Assembly (NCBI GenBank): GCA_943912335.1
Contig: CALTUD010000001.1
Span: 124,001 to 188,000 of the forward strand
DNA length: 64,000 nt
From: an uncultured Acetobacteraceae bacterium
GTDB lineage: Bacteria; Pseudomonadota; Alphaproteobacteria; Acetobacterales; Acetobacteraceae
Direction: 5' to 3'
Shown: piece by piece, positions 8,322 to 17,194 of the stretch
How positions within the stretch are numbered: position 1 is the stretch's first letter
Layout: each line of letters opens with the position of its first letter
Translations under genes and position numbers: made by a program
The notes under the pieces: generated by a model
The model's database searches: none
Told to the model about the DNA's origin: nothing
The model's input: only the letters and a program-made list of their open reading frames with translations

Positions 8322-9245
8322 TCACGTCCCCCAGCGCAGCACCAACGGATCGAGCCGCCGCGCGATCTCGATCAGCCCGGCGCGTGTCTCGGGATGCAGC
8401 GGGGTGACCGGGGCGCGAGGGGCGTCGCAGCCGATGATCCCCCCTTCCTGCATCAGGATCTTTGCCGCCTGAGGGCCGCATTGGCGGTTCTCGTGATTGA
8501 TCAGCGGCAGCCAGCGCGCATAGGCGGCGGCGGCTTCTTCGCGGTCGCCGGCGGCATGGGCGTCGACGATGGCGCGGATGCCGTCCGGAAAGCCGGCGCC
8601 GGTCATCGCTCCCGTGGCGCCGGCATCGAGATCGGCCATCAGGGTGATGGCCTCCTCGCCGTCCCACGGGCCCTCGATGGCGTCGCCGCCGAGCGCGATC
8701 AGTTCGCGCAATTTGGCGGCGGCCATGGGGACTTCGATCTTGAAGTAGCAGACCTGCTCGATCTCTTTCGCCATGCGGGCCAGCAGGGAGGCCGACAGGG
8801 CGGTGCCGCTGACCGGTGCGTCCTGGATCATGACCGGGATGCGGATCGCGTCGGAGACCGTCTGGAAGAAGCGCTCGATGCCGGCTTCCGGCACCCGGAT
8901 GGTGGCGCCGTGATAAGGCGGCATGATCATCACCATCGACGCGCCCATCGCCTGGGCTTCGCGCGAACGCTCGGCGCAGATCTGCGTGGAGAAGTGGGTG
9001 GTGGTGACGATCACCGGCACGCGGCCTGCGACATGATCCAGGATGGTGCGGGCGAGCAGGGTGCGTTCCGCGTCCGAAAGGGCGAACTGCTCGGAGAAAT
9101 TGGCGAGGATGCAGAGACCGTCGGAGCCGGCATCGATCATGAAATCCACCGCGCGGCGCTGCCCGTCGAGATCGAGCGCGCCCGTCTCGTCGAAGATGGT
9201 CGGCACCACGGGGAACACGCCCCGGAAGCGGGCAGGCCGGATCAT
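8322..9245 (-). CDS. L-2-keto-3-deoxyarabonate dehydratase (DapA family)
   Basis: Class I aldolase-fold enzyme of the DHDPS/NAL family, 307 aa. The N-terminus (RGVFPVVPTIFDETGALDL, then DGLCILANFSEQF) and the segment AIEGPWDGEEAITLMADL closely match what I recall of the L-2-keto-3-deoxyarabonate dehydratase of the oxidative L-arabinose pathway, which yields 2-oxoglutarate semialdehyde. The Schiff-base lysine is Lys169 in CYFKIE. The normal DHDPS tyrosine position reads MIQDAPVSG, as in that subgroup. The ATG at 9245 has GGGAGA about 9 bases upstream. It is divergent from a FadR-type GntR gene, which is a natural regulator candidate. No arabonate dehydratase or semialdehyde dehydrogenase is adjacent. 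Confidence 0.82.
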   Translation of the reverse strand: MIRPARFRGVFPVVPTIFDETGALDLDGQRRAVDFMIDAGSDGLCILANFSEQFALSDAERTLLARTILDHVAGRVPVIVTTTHFSTQICAERSREAQAMGASMVMIMPPYHGATIRVPEAGIERFFQTVSDAIRIPVMIQDAPVSGTALSASLLARMAKEIEQVCYFKIEVPMAAAKLRELIALGGDAIEGPWDGEEAITLMADLDAGATGAMTGAGFPDGIRAIVDAHAAGDREEAAAAYARWLPLINHENRQCGPQAAKILMQEGGIIGCDAPRAPVTPLHPETRAGLIEIARRLDPLVLRWGT

Positions 9246-9429
9246 GACGTTTTCTCCCGGGATATGATTTGTCTGCTTAATGCGGATCGCATCGGGGAAC
9301 AATCCGGCGATACGTCGCGTCCATGACTGGCGCTGGGGCCGAGGCTGGGGGATCGGTTCCCAGTCGGTGGTCACGCGCTATAACGAGGGAAACCGGTGTT
9401 GCGGTTCGTCCTGCCAGGAAAGTTCGTCG

Positions 9430-10314
9430 ATGACAGAGCGACCGCGCCGTTCAGCGATTCCGGTCGATGCGCCCGTGCGTCGCCGCCGGGCCATGCACGA
9501 TCTGGCGTTCGGCAAGATCGGCTCGGCCATCGTGCGCGGCGATTATCCCGAAGGCTCCCTGCTGCCGTCCAAGGACGAGCTGATGGCGGAGCTGGGCGTG
9601 TCGCACACGACCATCCGCGAGGCGATCCAGACGCTGACGGCCAAGGGGCTGATCGCGGCGCGCGCGCGCGTGGGTACGCGCGTCCTGGACCGGTCGCACT
9701 GGAACATGTTCGACGCCGACGTGCTGGAATGGCGTCTGGAGGCGGGCATGCCGCGCTGGATGCTGTCCATGCTGGTGGAGATCCGGCAGAGCGTGGAGCC
9801 CCTGGCGGCGGCGCTGGCGGCGACGCACCATTCGGACTCCGATCTGGCGCGGCTGCGGGCGTTGCTGGAAGAGATGCGGAGCCATTCCGGCAGCGGGGAA
9901 GGGTTCGTGCGGGCCGATGTGGCGTTCCACAGCCTGATTCTGGGCCTGTCGGGCAATGCGTTCATGGCGTCGCTAGCGGCGGTGACGGGGGCGGCGCTGT
10001 CGGCCTCGTTCCAGCTCAGCGCCCCGGACCGCGACGCGGCGCTGGCGCGCAAGGTTCATGAGCAGCACGCCGCGATCGTGGAGGCGATCGAGCGTCGCGA
10101 CCCGCAGGCGGCCAGCGACGCGATGATGCTGGCGATCCGCCAGGGCTGGACCAATGCCGGCGGCGACCAGCCTTCGCCGCTGGCCCGGCTGGAGGTGTTC
10201 TCGTTTCCCGCCGGCGCGGAGGAGGCGGGGACGCCGAAGTCGGTCAGGCGGAAGCGGGCTTCCGGCGCAGCGAAGACAGCAGGCCCCCGGACAGGATCTG
10301 CTGGAACGCGATGA
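9430..10314 (+). CDS. FadR-subfamily GntR transcriptional regulator
   Basis: DNA-binding regulator of about 294 aa. A winged-helix GntR domain occupies residues 22-90 (GDYPEGSLLPSKDELMAELG, VSHTTIREAIQTLTAKGLI). An FCD-type all-helical ligand domain follows (FVRADVAFHSLILGLSGNAF, with the Asp/His metal positions, and HAAIVEAIERRDPQAA). Such regulators typically respond to sugar acids. The ATG at 9430 has AGGAA about 9 bases upstream. It is divergent from the dehydratase gene, and its last 71 bases overlap the convergent permease gene. The Lys/Arg-rich tail (SVRRKRASGAAKTAGPRTG) has no family counterpart that I know. The palindromes at 15042 and 16113 match this subfamily's usual operator shape. 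Confidence 0.88.
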   Translation: MTERPRRSAIPVDAPVRRRRAMHDLAFGKIGSAIVRGDYPEGSLLPSKDELMAELGVSHTTIREAIQTLTAKGLIAARARVGTRVLDRSHWNMFDADVLEWRLEAGMPRWMLSMLVEIRQSVEPLAAALAATHHSDSDLARLRALLEEMRSHSGSGEGFVRADVAFHSLILGLSGNAFMASLAAVTGAALSASFQLSAPDRDAALARKVHEQHAAIVEAIERRDPQAASDAMMLAIRQGWTNAGGDQPSPLARLEVFSFPAGAEEAGTPKSVRRKRASGAAKTAGPRTGSAGTR

Positions 10315-11218
10315 AGGCGAACAGAAGCGCGCCGGTGACGATCTTGGCCCACCACGAGGACAGGTTGCCGTCGAAGGTGATGTAGGTCTGGATCAGTCCC
10401 TCGATCATCACGCCGACGAAGGAGCCGAACAGGGTGCCGACGCCGCCGGACAGCAGCGTGCCGCCGATCACCACGGCCGCGATGGCGTCGAGCTCGTTGC
10501 CGACGCCGGACAGCGAATAGCCGGACGAGGTGTAGATCGAGAAGATGATGCCCGACAGCCCGGCCAGCAGCGAGGAGAGCATGTAGACGCGGATGGTGGT
10601 GCGGGCGACGGGAATGCCCATCAGCGTCGCCGAACTGCGGCTGCCGCCGAGCGCATACACGTTGGCGCCGAAGCGGGTGAGATGCAGGAGCACGCCGAAC
10701 ACCCCGAACACCAGCAGCATGAGCATGGTGATGAAGGGGATCTGTCCGCCGCCGGGCAGATGCAGGCGGAAGCCGACCAGCGCGGTGTAGAACGGCGAAT
10801 TCACCGGAATGGACTGTGTGGACAGCAGGAACGCGCCGCCGCGGGCCAGGAACAGGCCGGCGAGGGTCACGATGAAGGGCGGCATGTCGAGATACTGGAT
10901 CAGCGCGCCCATGACGGCGCCGAACGCGGCCGAAAGGGCCAGCACCATGACGAAGGCGAGCGGTGCCGGGATGCCCCAGTGCCCGATCGCCAGGGCCAGG
11001 AACACGGTGGTGAAGCCGAGCACGGCGCCGACCGAGAGATCGATGCCGCCCGAGATGATGACGAAGGTCATGCCCACGGCGAGCACGCCGAGATAGGCGT
11101 TGTCCGTGAGCAGGTCCGCGACCACGCGCGTGGAGGCGAAATGGCGGAAATGGAATCCGCAGAGCGTGAAGCCGAGCAGGAAGACGATCGTGGTGACGAT
11201 CACCGGCAGCCGGCTCAT
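10244..11218 (-). CDS. yjfF: Sugar ABC transporter permease (YjfF type)
   Basis: Inner-membrane permease of a CUT2 (ribose/galactofuranose-type) importer, 324 aa. About nine hydrophobic segments are visible. The family core GMTFVIISGGIDLSVGAVLG and the EAA-like IAAVVIGGTLLSGGVGTLFGS are both present. The ATG at 11218 lies in the 4-base overlap with the upstream permease gene. It is last of a four-gene minus-strand operon, and its 3' end overlaps the GntR gene on the other strand. Confidence 0.88.
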   Translation of the reverse strand: MSRLPVIVTTIVFLLGFTLCGFHFRHFASTRVVADLLTDNAYLGVLAVGMTFVIISGGIDLSVGAVLGFTTVFLALAIGHWGIPAPLAFVMVLALSAAFGAVMGALIQYLDMPPFIVTLAGLFLARGGAFLLSTQSIPVNSPFYTALVGFRLHLPGGGQIPFITMLMLLVFGVFGVLLHLTRFGANVYALGGSRSSATLMGIPVARTTIRVYMLSSLLAGLSGIIFSIYTSSGYSLSGVGNELDAIAAVVIGGTLLSGGVGTLFGSFVGVMIEGLIQTYITFDGNLSSWWAKIVTGALLFAFIAFQQILSGGLLSSLRRKPASA

Positions 11219-12276
11219 GGCTGTGCTCCCTGCTGGGGTGTCGCGGCCTGTGCGGCCGGTTTCGGTGCGGGCGGGCTTCTGCCGAACAGGGTGCGCAGGC
11301 GCGGCGCCTGGGCCAGCAGCACGGCGAGCACCACGACCGCCTTCACCACGAGGTTGAATTCCGCCGGCAGGCCGGACAGGAGAATGCCCGTGTTCATGGA
11401 CTGGATGATCAGCGCGCCGACCACGGCGAGACCGATGGAGAAGCGTCCGCCCAGCAGCGACGTGCCGCCGATCACCACCGCGAGAATGGCGTCGAGTTCG
11501 AGATAGAGACCGGCATTGTTGGCGTCCGCGCCGAGAATGTCGGCGGCGACCAGGATGCCGGCGACGGCGGCGCACACGCCGGACCAGGCATAGACCGCGA
11601 CCGTCATGCCGCGCGTCTCGATGCCGGCGAGGCGGCTGGCGCGGGCATTGCCGCCTGTGGCTTCGACCATCAGGCCGAGCGCCGTGCCGCGCACCAGCAG
11701 GCCGGTGACGACGACGGCGCCGGCCGTGACCACCACGGCGGCCGGCACGCCGAGCACCGATCCGCCGCCGAACCAGGACAGGCCGGGATCGGAGAAGGTG
11801 AGGATGCGTCCGCCGGTGATGAGCTGCGCCACGCCGCGCCCTGCGACCATCAGGATCAGGGTGGCGACGATCGGCTGGATGCGCAGGAACGCGACCAGGA
11901 TGCCGTTCCACACGCCGCAGAGAAGGCCGATCAGCAGGGAGGCGCCGAGGGTGATGATGAGCGGTTCGCCCGCGAGCGTGGCGGCGACGGCGCCGCTGAT
12001 GGCCATCACCGCGCCGACGGACAGGTCGATGCCGCCCGTGGCGATGACGAGCACCATGCCGAGCGAGAGCATCGCGACCGGCGCGCCGTGATTGAGCACG
12101 TCGATGACGCTGCCGAACAGGCGGCCGCCGCTCATGCGGATATCGAAGAAGCCGGGCGAGACGATGCGGTCGATGGCGAGGATAGCGACCAGGGCGACGA
12201 TCTGCGGCAGGGCCGCGCGGGGAATGCGCGGCATGCGGCGCGTGTCGGCCGACGCCGTGCGTATCGCGCCGCTCAT
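11215..12276 (-). CDS. ytfT: Sugar ABC transporter permease (YtfT type)
   Basis: Second CUT2 permease subunit, 353 aa, presumed to form a heterodimer with the downstream permease. The core motif is LGMVLVIATGGIDLSVGAVMA; the cytoplasmic loop motif is LDAILAVVIGGTSLLGGRFS. The polar N-terminal 25 residues precede the first span. The C-terminus is Pro/Ala-rich (SPPAPKPAAQAATPQQ). The gene overlaps both neighbours by 4 bases, so the three membrane-complex genes are translationally coupled. Confidence 0.88.
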   Translation of the reverse strand: MSGAIRTASADTRRMPRIPRAALPQIVALVAILAIDRIVSPGFFDIRMSGGRLFGSVIDVLNHGAPVAMLSLGMVLVIATGGIDLSVGAVMAISGAVAATLAGEPLIITLGASLLIGLLCGVWNGILVAFLRIQPIVATLILMVAGRGVAQLITGGRILTFSDPGLSWFGGGSVLGVPAAVVVTAGAVVVTGLLVRGTALGLMVEATGGNARASRLAGIETRGMTVAVYAWSGVCAAVAGILVAADILGADANNAGLYLELDAILAVVIGGTSLLGGRFSIGLAVVGALIIQSMNTGILLSGLPAEFNLVVKAVVVLAVLLAQAPRLRTLFGRSPPAPKPAAQAATPQQGAQP

Positions 12277-13805
12277 GCCACCTGCTCCGTGGTCGCGGTG
12301 TCGTCGGATGCGATCGCCGCCAGGATGGAGGATACGGTCACGGATTCTCCTTCCAAACTGGCGACCTGCTTGCGATCGCGCAGCACGATGACGCGATCGG
12401 CATAGGTGACGATCTCGTCGAGCTCGGAGGAGACGACCAGCAGTGCCAGGCCGTCTTCACAGAGTTTGCGGATGAGCTGGATGATCTCGGCATGCGCGCC
12501 GACATCGATGCCGCGTGTGGGTTCGTCGAGGATCAGGATGCGCGGTTCCGTGGCGAGCCAGCGCGCCAACAGCGCCTTCTGCTGGTTGCCGCCGGAGAGC
12601 AGGCCGATCGGACGTTCCGGATCGGGCGGGCGTATGTCGAGCGCCTTGATGAAGCGCTTGGCGATCGCGTCCTGTTCGCGACGGGGGATCGGCCGCCACA
12701 TGCCGCGCCGCGCCTGGAGGGCGAGGATGATGTTCTCGCGCACGGTGAGTTCGGCGACGATGCCTTCGGTCTTGCGTTCTTCCGGGCAGTAGCCGATGCG
12801 TCGGCGCAGCGCGTCGCGCGGGGACTGCAGGCGGGCTGTCCTGCCGTCGAGTTGCGTGGTGCCGGTATCGGCCTTGTCGGCGCCGAACACCAGCCGGACG
12901 GTTTCGGTGCGGCCGGAGCCGAGCAGGCCGGCGAGGCCGACCACTTCGCCGCGATGCAGGTCGAGATCGAACGGATCGATCGATCCGCGACGGCTCATGT
13001 TGCGGAATTCGCCGATGCGCTCGCCGAGCGCGCGTCCGGCTTCGCGCGTGGATACGGAATGTTCGAGCGCGCGACCGAGCATCATGTGGATCAGGTCCAT
13101 GCGCGGCAGCGTGGTCTTCTCGCGCTCGCCGACCAGGCGGCCGTTGCGGAGCACGGTGATGCGGTCGCACACCGCATAGACCTGATCGAGGAAATGGGTG
13201 ACGAACAGGATGGCGAGGCCGCGCGCGGCGAGATCGCGCATCACGCCGAGCAGGATCTCGACTTCGTGCGCGTCGAGGCTGGCGGTGGGTTCGTCGAGGA
13301 TCAGCACGCGTGCGGACAGATCCACCGCGCGGGCGATCGCGCAGATATGCTGCACGGCGACCGAATAGGAGCCGAGCGGACGGGCCGGATCGATGTCGAG
13401 TCCGAATTCCTGCAGCAGGACACGGGCGCGTTTGCGCATGACCCCGCCTTGCACCACGCCGAAACGCGTGGGTTGGCGACCCAGGAAGAGGTTCTGCGCC
13501 ACCGACAGGTTCGGCAGCAGGTTCACTTCCTGGTAGACGGTGGCGAGGCCGGCCGCCACCGCTTCTTCCGTGGTGCGCGGGGCGATCTCTCGTCCGCACA
13601 GCCTCACCGTTCCGGCGTCGCGTCCCTGCACGCCGGTGACGGTCTTGATCAAGGTCGATTTGCCAGCCCCGTTCTCGCCGAGCAGGGCATGGATTTCGCC
13701 CGCGCGCAGCACGAGATCGACCCCGTGCAGCACCTGGATCGCGCCGAAGCTCTTGGACAGCCCGCGGATTTCGAGCAGGATTTCCGCGTTGAGGCTGGCA
13801 TTCAT
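12273..13805 (-). CDS. ytfR: Sugar ABC transporter ATP-binding protein (YtfR type)
   Basis: Double ATPase energising a CUT2 sugar importer, 510 aa. The first half has Walker A GENGAGKST (residues 43-51) and Walker B VLILDEPTAS. The second half has the degenerate loop GLLGSGRTE, a signature LLSGGNQQK, and ILILDEPTRGIDVGA. This asymmetry is normal for the RbsA/AraG/YtfR group. It follows the binding-protein gene by 13 bases and overlaps the next permease by 4 bases. Confidence 0.92.
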   Translation of the reverse strand: MNASLNAEILLEIRGLSKSFGAIQVLHGVDLVLRAGEIHALLGENGAGKSTLIKTVTGVQGRDAGTVRLCGREIAPRTTEEAVAAGLATVYQEVNLLPNLSVAQNLFLGRQPTRFGVVQGGVMRKRARVLLQEFGLDIDPARPLGSYSVAVQHICAIARAVDLSARVLILDEPTASLDAHEVEILLGVMRDLAARGLAILFVTHFLDQVYAVCDRITVLRNGRLVGEREKTTLPRMDLIHMMLGRALEHSVSTREAGRALGERIGEFRNMSRRGSIDPFDLDLHRGEVVGLAGLLGSGRTETVRLVFGADKADTGTTQLDGRTARLQSPRDALRRRIGYCPEERKTEGIVAELTVRENIILALQARRGMWRPIPRREQDAIAKRFIKALDIRPPDPERPIGLLSGGNQQKALLARWLATEPRILILDEPTRGIDVGAHAEIIQLIRKLCEDGLALLVVSSELDEIVTYADRVIVLRDRKQVASLEGESVTVSSILAAIASDDTATTEQVA

Positions 13806-13818
13806 CGCGTCGGCCCGA

Positions 13819-14787
13819 TCAGTAGCCGAGGTTCTTTTTCTCGTCGTAGATCTGCTGCAGGTCGCTGTCCTGCGACGTGTGCAGGGTCGACTTGGTTTCG
13901 ATCCATTTCGGCGGAACGGTGCCGGACTTCTTGTAGGCGTTGAGCGCCTGGAAGGCGGGGCCGGCCATGTCGGGGGTGAGTTCGACGGTGGCGTTGGCGT
14001 CGTGCGCCATCATCGCCTTGAACATGTCGGGGACGGAATCGACCGACACGGTCAGGATGTCCTTGCCCGGTTTCAGCCCGGCTTCCTTCATCGCCTGGAT
14101 GGCACCGATCATCATGTCGTCGTTATGCGCGTAGACCGCACAGATGTTGTTGCCGCCGACGGATTTGATGAAGCTTTCCATCACCTGCTTGCCTTGCGAG
14201 CGGGTGAAGTCGCCGGTTTCGGAGCGGACGATCTTGATGTTCGGGTCCTTGGCGACGGCGTCGTCGAAGCCTTTCTTGCGGTTGGCGGCGACGGAAGCAC
14301 CGACAGTGCCTTCGATCTCGACCACGTTGCAGGGCTTGGAGCCCACCTGCTTCACCAGCCAGTCGCCGGCGACGGTGCCTTCATGCACGCTGTCGGAGGT
14401 GACGGCGGTGAGATAGAGCGCCTTGTCGGCCGGATCGATGTCGCGGTCGAGCAGGATCACCGGGATCTTGGCGTCCTTGGCCTCGGTCAGCACCTGCGTC
14501 CAGCCGGTGGCGACCACCGGAGCCAGGAAGATGCCGTCCACGCCCTGGGCGATGAAGGAGCGGATCGCCTTGATCTGGTTTTCCTGTTTCTGCTGGGCGT
14601 CGGCGATCTTGACGGTGTCGCCGTTCTTCTTGGCTTCTTCCTTGGTGACGGTGGTTTCCGCCGCGCGCCAGCCGGATTCCGAACCGATTTGCGAGAAGCC
14701 GACCGTCAGCCCCTCGGCCCTGGCCACGCCGCCGGCGCACAGCGTCGCTGCGATCGCCGCAGGCAGCATCACGCTCCTGATACCCAT
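13819..14787 (-). CDS. ytfQ: Periplasmic sugar-binding protein (YtfQ type)
   Basis: Substrate-binding subunit of the CUT2 importer, 322 aa. Residues 1-24 are a Sec signal (VMLPAAIAATLCAGGVARA). The mature protein starts EGLTVGFSQIGSESGWRAAE, the same opening as YtfQ, the E. coli galactofuranose-binding protein. Further matches are FIAQGVDGIFLAPVVATGW and PVILLDRDIDPADKALY. The ligand may be a furanose form of arabinose, galactose or a related sugar; this cannot be settled by reading. The ATG at 14787 has GGGGAGA about 8 bases upstream. The leader includes a palindrome at 15042-15052. Confidence 0.88.
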   Translation of the reverse strand: MGIRSVMLPAAIAATLCAGGVARAEGLTVGFSQIGSESGWRAAETTVTKEEAKKNGDTVKIADAQQKQENQIKAIRSFIAQGVDGIFLAPVVATGWTQVLTEAKDAKIPVILLDRDIDPADKALYLTAVTSDSVHEGTVAGDWLVKQVGSKPCNVVEIEGTVGASVAANRKKGFDDAVAKDPNIKIVRSETGDFTRSQGKQVMESFIKSVGGNNICAVYAHNDDMMIGAIQAMKEAGLKPGKDILTVSVDSVPDMFKAMMAHDANATVELTPDMAGPAFQALNAYKKSGTVPPKWIETKSTLHTSQDSDLQQIYDEKKNLGY

Positions 14788-15087
14788 TCTGTTTCTCCCC
14801 GTTTCGATCTTCTTCGGATCGTGTTCCGACGGTGCTTCGCCGTCGCGATGTTTGGTTTGAGCCCAGTTCTCGTAGCACCCGTTCAAAAATAGTAAAATAC
14901 CATGATAGCGGATGTGCGATGAACCTTCCGACCTGACATGGAACCTCCCGCTTTTCGTCTCGCTCGTGCTGCGCTGCAAAAAACGCGAACGGTTCTTCCG
15001 CTGACGCCAGCATCCGCCGAACGCGGGACGGAGGCAACTGCTTGTCTGACAAAATGGCCGGAGGTGTCCGCAGGGCAGTGCGGCGTT
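14788..15087. other. Control region of the ytfQ-type operon
   Basis: A 300-base gap between the LysR gene and the ytfQ-type gene, both on the minus strand. It is less GC-rich than its surroundings around 14880-14925 (several A/T runs), as expected for a promoter. The palindrome TTGTCTGACAA lies at 15042-15052, about 255 bases from the ytfQ start. No protein-coding frame stands out. Confidence 0.5.
15042..15052. promoter_or_regulatory. Palindromic operator candidate TTGTCTGACAA, copy A
   Basis: A perfect 5+1+5 palindrome between the LysR gene end and the ytfQ-type operon. It has the GT...AC spacing typical of FadR-type GntR operators. An identical site lies at 16113. Confidence 0.55.
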
Positions 15088-16038
15088 TCACGACTGCTCG
15101 GTCGTCTCGGTCGGAAAAAGCAGGCGGATCATTGTTGCCGCCGCCGGCGAGAGCGGCCGGTGCGCGGGCAGGATCAGCCCGTAGCGTCCGGCCGAGACCT
15201 CGGCGGACAGGGGCAGGATGCAGACCTGGCCGCAGGCCGCCTGCTGCCGTGCCACCGCCTCCGAGACCATGCTGATCGCATCCGTGCCGGTGACGTAGGC
15301 CAGGGTCATCAGCAGGGAGTTGGCGCTGACGATGCGCTGCGGCGGCGTTTGACCGGCCTCGTGGAACATGGCGTCGACGCGGGCGCGCAAACGCGAGCCT
15401 TGCGCCTGGAGGATCCAGTGTTCGTCGCGCAGTTCCGCCGGCGCCAGCCGCGTTCGGCGGGCGAGCGGGTGGCCGATCCGACCGATCAGCAGCAGCGATT
15501 CATCGGCGATCTCGCGATAGGTGATCAGCCCGGCATGTTCGCCGCCAGTCGGACGGCCGAGCACCATGTCGAGCTGACCGGCGACCAGACGCTCCAGCAG
15601 CACACCGCTGGATTCGGCCTGCACCTCGACTTCCATGCGCGGGTAGAGCGTCTGCGCCTGCGCCACGGCGCGCGTGACGGTGAGGATGGCGGGCGCGTCG
15701 ATCGAGCCGATCGCGACGCGGCCGAGATGGCCGTCCTGAAGTGCATTGATCTCGTCCCGGGCACCTTCCAGCTCGGCCATGATCGCCTGCGCCCGGCGGG
15801 TGAGGATGGCGCCGAACGCGTTGGGCTCGAGCGCGCGGCTGCGGCGCTCGAACAAGGGTTGCTCCAGGGCGGTTTCCAGATCGATCAACAGCTTGGAGGC
15901 CGCGGGCTGGGACAAGCCGACCTGATCCGCCGCCTTGTGCAGCTTGCCGTGCCGGGCGAGTGCCACCAGCACTTGCAGGTGCCGCAGGCGCAGGCGGCTC
16001 TGGAGAAACCATTGGGGCGGCAGGCGGCGGCGTTCCAT
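15088..16038 (-). CDS. LysR-family regulator, GbpR-like
   Basis: Transcription factor of 316 aa. The HTH lies at residues 16-75 (RLRLRHLQVLVALARHGKLHKAADQVGLSQPAASKLLIDLE). A periplasmic-binding-protein-like effector domain follows (GRVAIGSIDAPAILTVTRAVAQA, ESSGVLLERLVAGQLDMVLGR). The N-terminal half resembles GbpR, the LysR-type regulator of sugar-binding-protein operons in Azospirillum and Agrobacterium, as I recall it. It lies upstream of the ytfQ-type operon on the same strand and is divergent from the sugar cassette at 16169. Either could be its target. Confidence 0.85.
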   Translation of the reverse strand: MERRRLPPQWFLQSRLRLRHLQVLVALARHGKLHKAADQVGLSQPAASKLLIDLETALEQPLFERRSRALEPNAFGAILTRRAQAIMAELEGARDEINALQDGHLGRVAIGSIDAPAILTVTRAVAQAQTLYPRMEVEVQAESSGVLLERLVAGQLDMVLGRPTGGEHAGLITYREIADESLLLIGRIGHPLARRTRLAPAELRDEHWILQAQGSRLRARVDAMFHEAGQTPPQRIVSANSLLMTLAYVTGTDAISMVSEAVARQQAACGQVCILPLSAEVSAGRYGLILPAHRPLSPAAATMIRLLFPTETTEQS

Positions 16039-16112
16039 GGCGATCCATATCAGAAACGGTATGGATCACCTCTATCTTGCAATTAGACGGACATGTCACC
16101 AAAACCCTAGTC

Positions 16113-16123
16113 TTGTCTGACAA
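16113..16123. promoter_or_regulatory. Palindromic operator candidate TTGTCTGACAA, copy B
   Basis: Identical to the site at 15042. It lies in the divergent region between the LysR gene and the TIM-barrel gene, 46 bases before the latter's start codon, where it would overlap or adjoin the promoter. Confidence 0.6.
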
Positions 16124-16168
16124 AACCGCGGGCGCTTAACGTGCCGCGTCCTGGGGGAGAGCGAGACG

Positions 16169-17125
16169 GTGGCCGAGATCGACGCAAACGGTGCGATGAC
16201 GCGCGAGAACTGGCCGATCGCCGCGGCGATGATCCAATACGCCAACGTCCTGCCGGACGGGTCTTCCGTGCAGGAGCAGAGCGCGGAAGCCTGGGCCGCG
16301 ACCATGGGCGAGATCGCCGATGCGGGCTTCACCGAGATCGATCCCACCGATTGCTGGCTGCGCGTCGCCGATCTGACGCAGGCGCGCCGGGACGAATTCA
16401 AAACCGCGCTGAACGAAGCCGGGCTGACGGTGCCGGCGATCTCCACCGCGCGCCGCTCGATCATCGATCCCGAGCGTGGCGGCGAATATCTCGAATACTG
16501 CCATCGCGTGATCGATGCGGCGGCCGATCTGGGCGCACGCACCGTGTGTTTCGGTTTGTTCGGGCCGCTGACCGATGCGCAGAAGCAGGTTCTGTGGTTC
16601 TGGACCGTGGACGGCCATCGCAACCCCGACGATCCGGCGGTGTATCGCCGCGCCGTGGACGGGATGCGCGAACTCGGTGCGCACGCGGAGCGGAACGGTC
16701 TCGATATCGCGCTGGAGATGTACGAGGACACCTATATCGGCACCGCCGACGGTGCCGTGCAGTTCGTGCGCGACGTGAACCACCCCGCCGTCGGTCTGAA
16801 CCCCGATCTCGGCAATCTGATCCGTCTGCATCGCCCGGTCGAGCATTGGGCGAGCATGGTCGAGAAGACGATGCCGTTCGTGCGCTACTGGCATGTGAAG
16901 AACTATCTGCGCATCGTCGACGAGAGCAAGGATGTGTATCTCAGCGCGCCGGCGCCGCTCGAGACGGGTCTGATCAACTATCGCGTCGCGGTGAAGCAGG
17001 CGATCGCGCATGGCTTCCGCGGCGCGTTCTGTTGCGAGCATTACGGCGGCGACGGTCTGAGTGTGAGCGCCAGCAATCGCGCCTATCTGCGTCGCATTCT
17101 GCCGAAGGAGCCGGTTTTTCGCTGA
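16169..17125 (+). CDS. Xylose-isomerase-like TIM-barrel protein (candidate 3-oxo sugar acid decarboxylase)
   Basis: Sugar phosphate isomerase/epimerase superfamily, 318 aa. The TIM barrel carries metal-site signatures ALEMYEDTYIGTADG (Glu), VGLNPDLGNLIRLH (Asp), RYWHVKNYLR (His) and FCCEHYGGDG (Glu). The superfamily includes isomerases, epimerases and OiaC-type decarboxylases of 3-oxo-isoapionate. The last fits this context, since a DhaK-like kinase and a TIM homologue follow, but that is inference. The GTG at 16169 is preferred because GGGGGAGA lies about 8 bases upstream; an ATG at 16196 is an alternative. It is first of a four-gene plus-strand cassette, with operator copy B just upstream. 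Confidence 0.75.
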   Translation: MAEIDANGAMTRENWPIAAAMIQYANVLPDGSSVQEQSAEAWAATMGEIADAGFTEIDPTDCWLRVADLTQARRDEFKTALNEAGLTVPAISTARRSIIDPERGGEYLEYCHRVIDAAADLGARTVCFGLFGPLTDAQKQVLWFWTVDGHRNPDDPAVYRRAVDGMRELGAHAERNGLDIALEMYEDTYIGTADGAVQFVRDVNHPAVGLNPDLGNLIRLHRPVEHWASMVEKTMPFVRYWHVKNYLRIVDESKDVYLSAPAPLETGLINYRVAVKQAIAHGFRGAFCCEHYGGDGLSVSASNRAYLRRILPKEPVFR

Positions 17126-17194
17126 CGCGCCCAGCGATTCCGAGAACGCCTTCGTCGATGTCGTTTCCCCTCGCGGGGACAGAAAGCCAGGACC

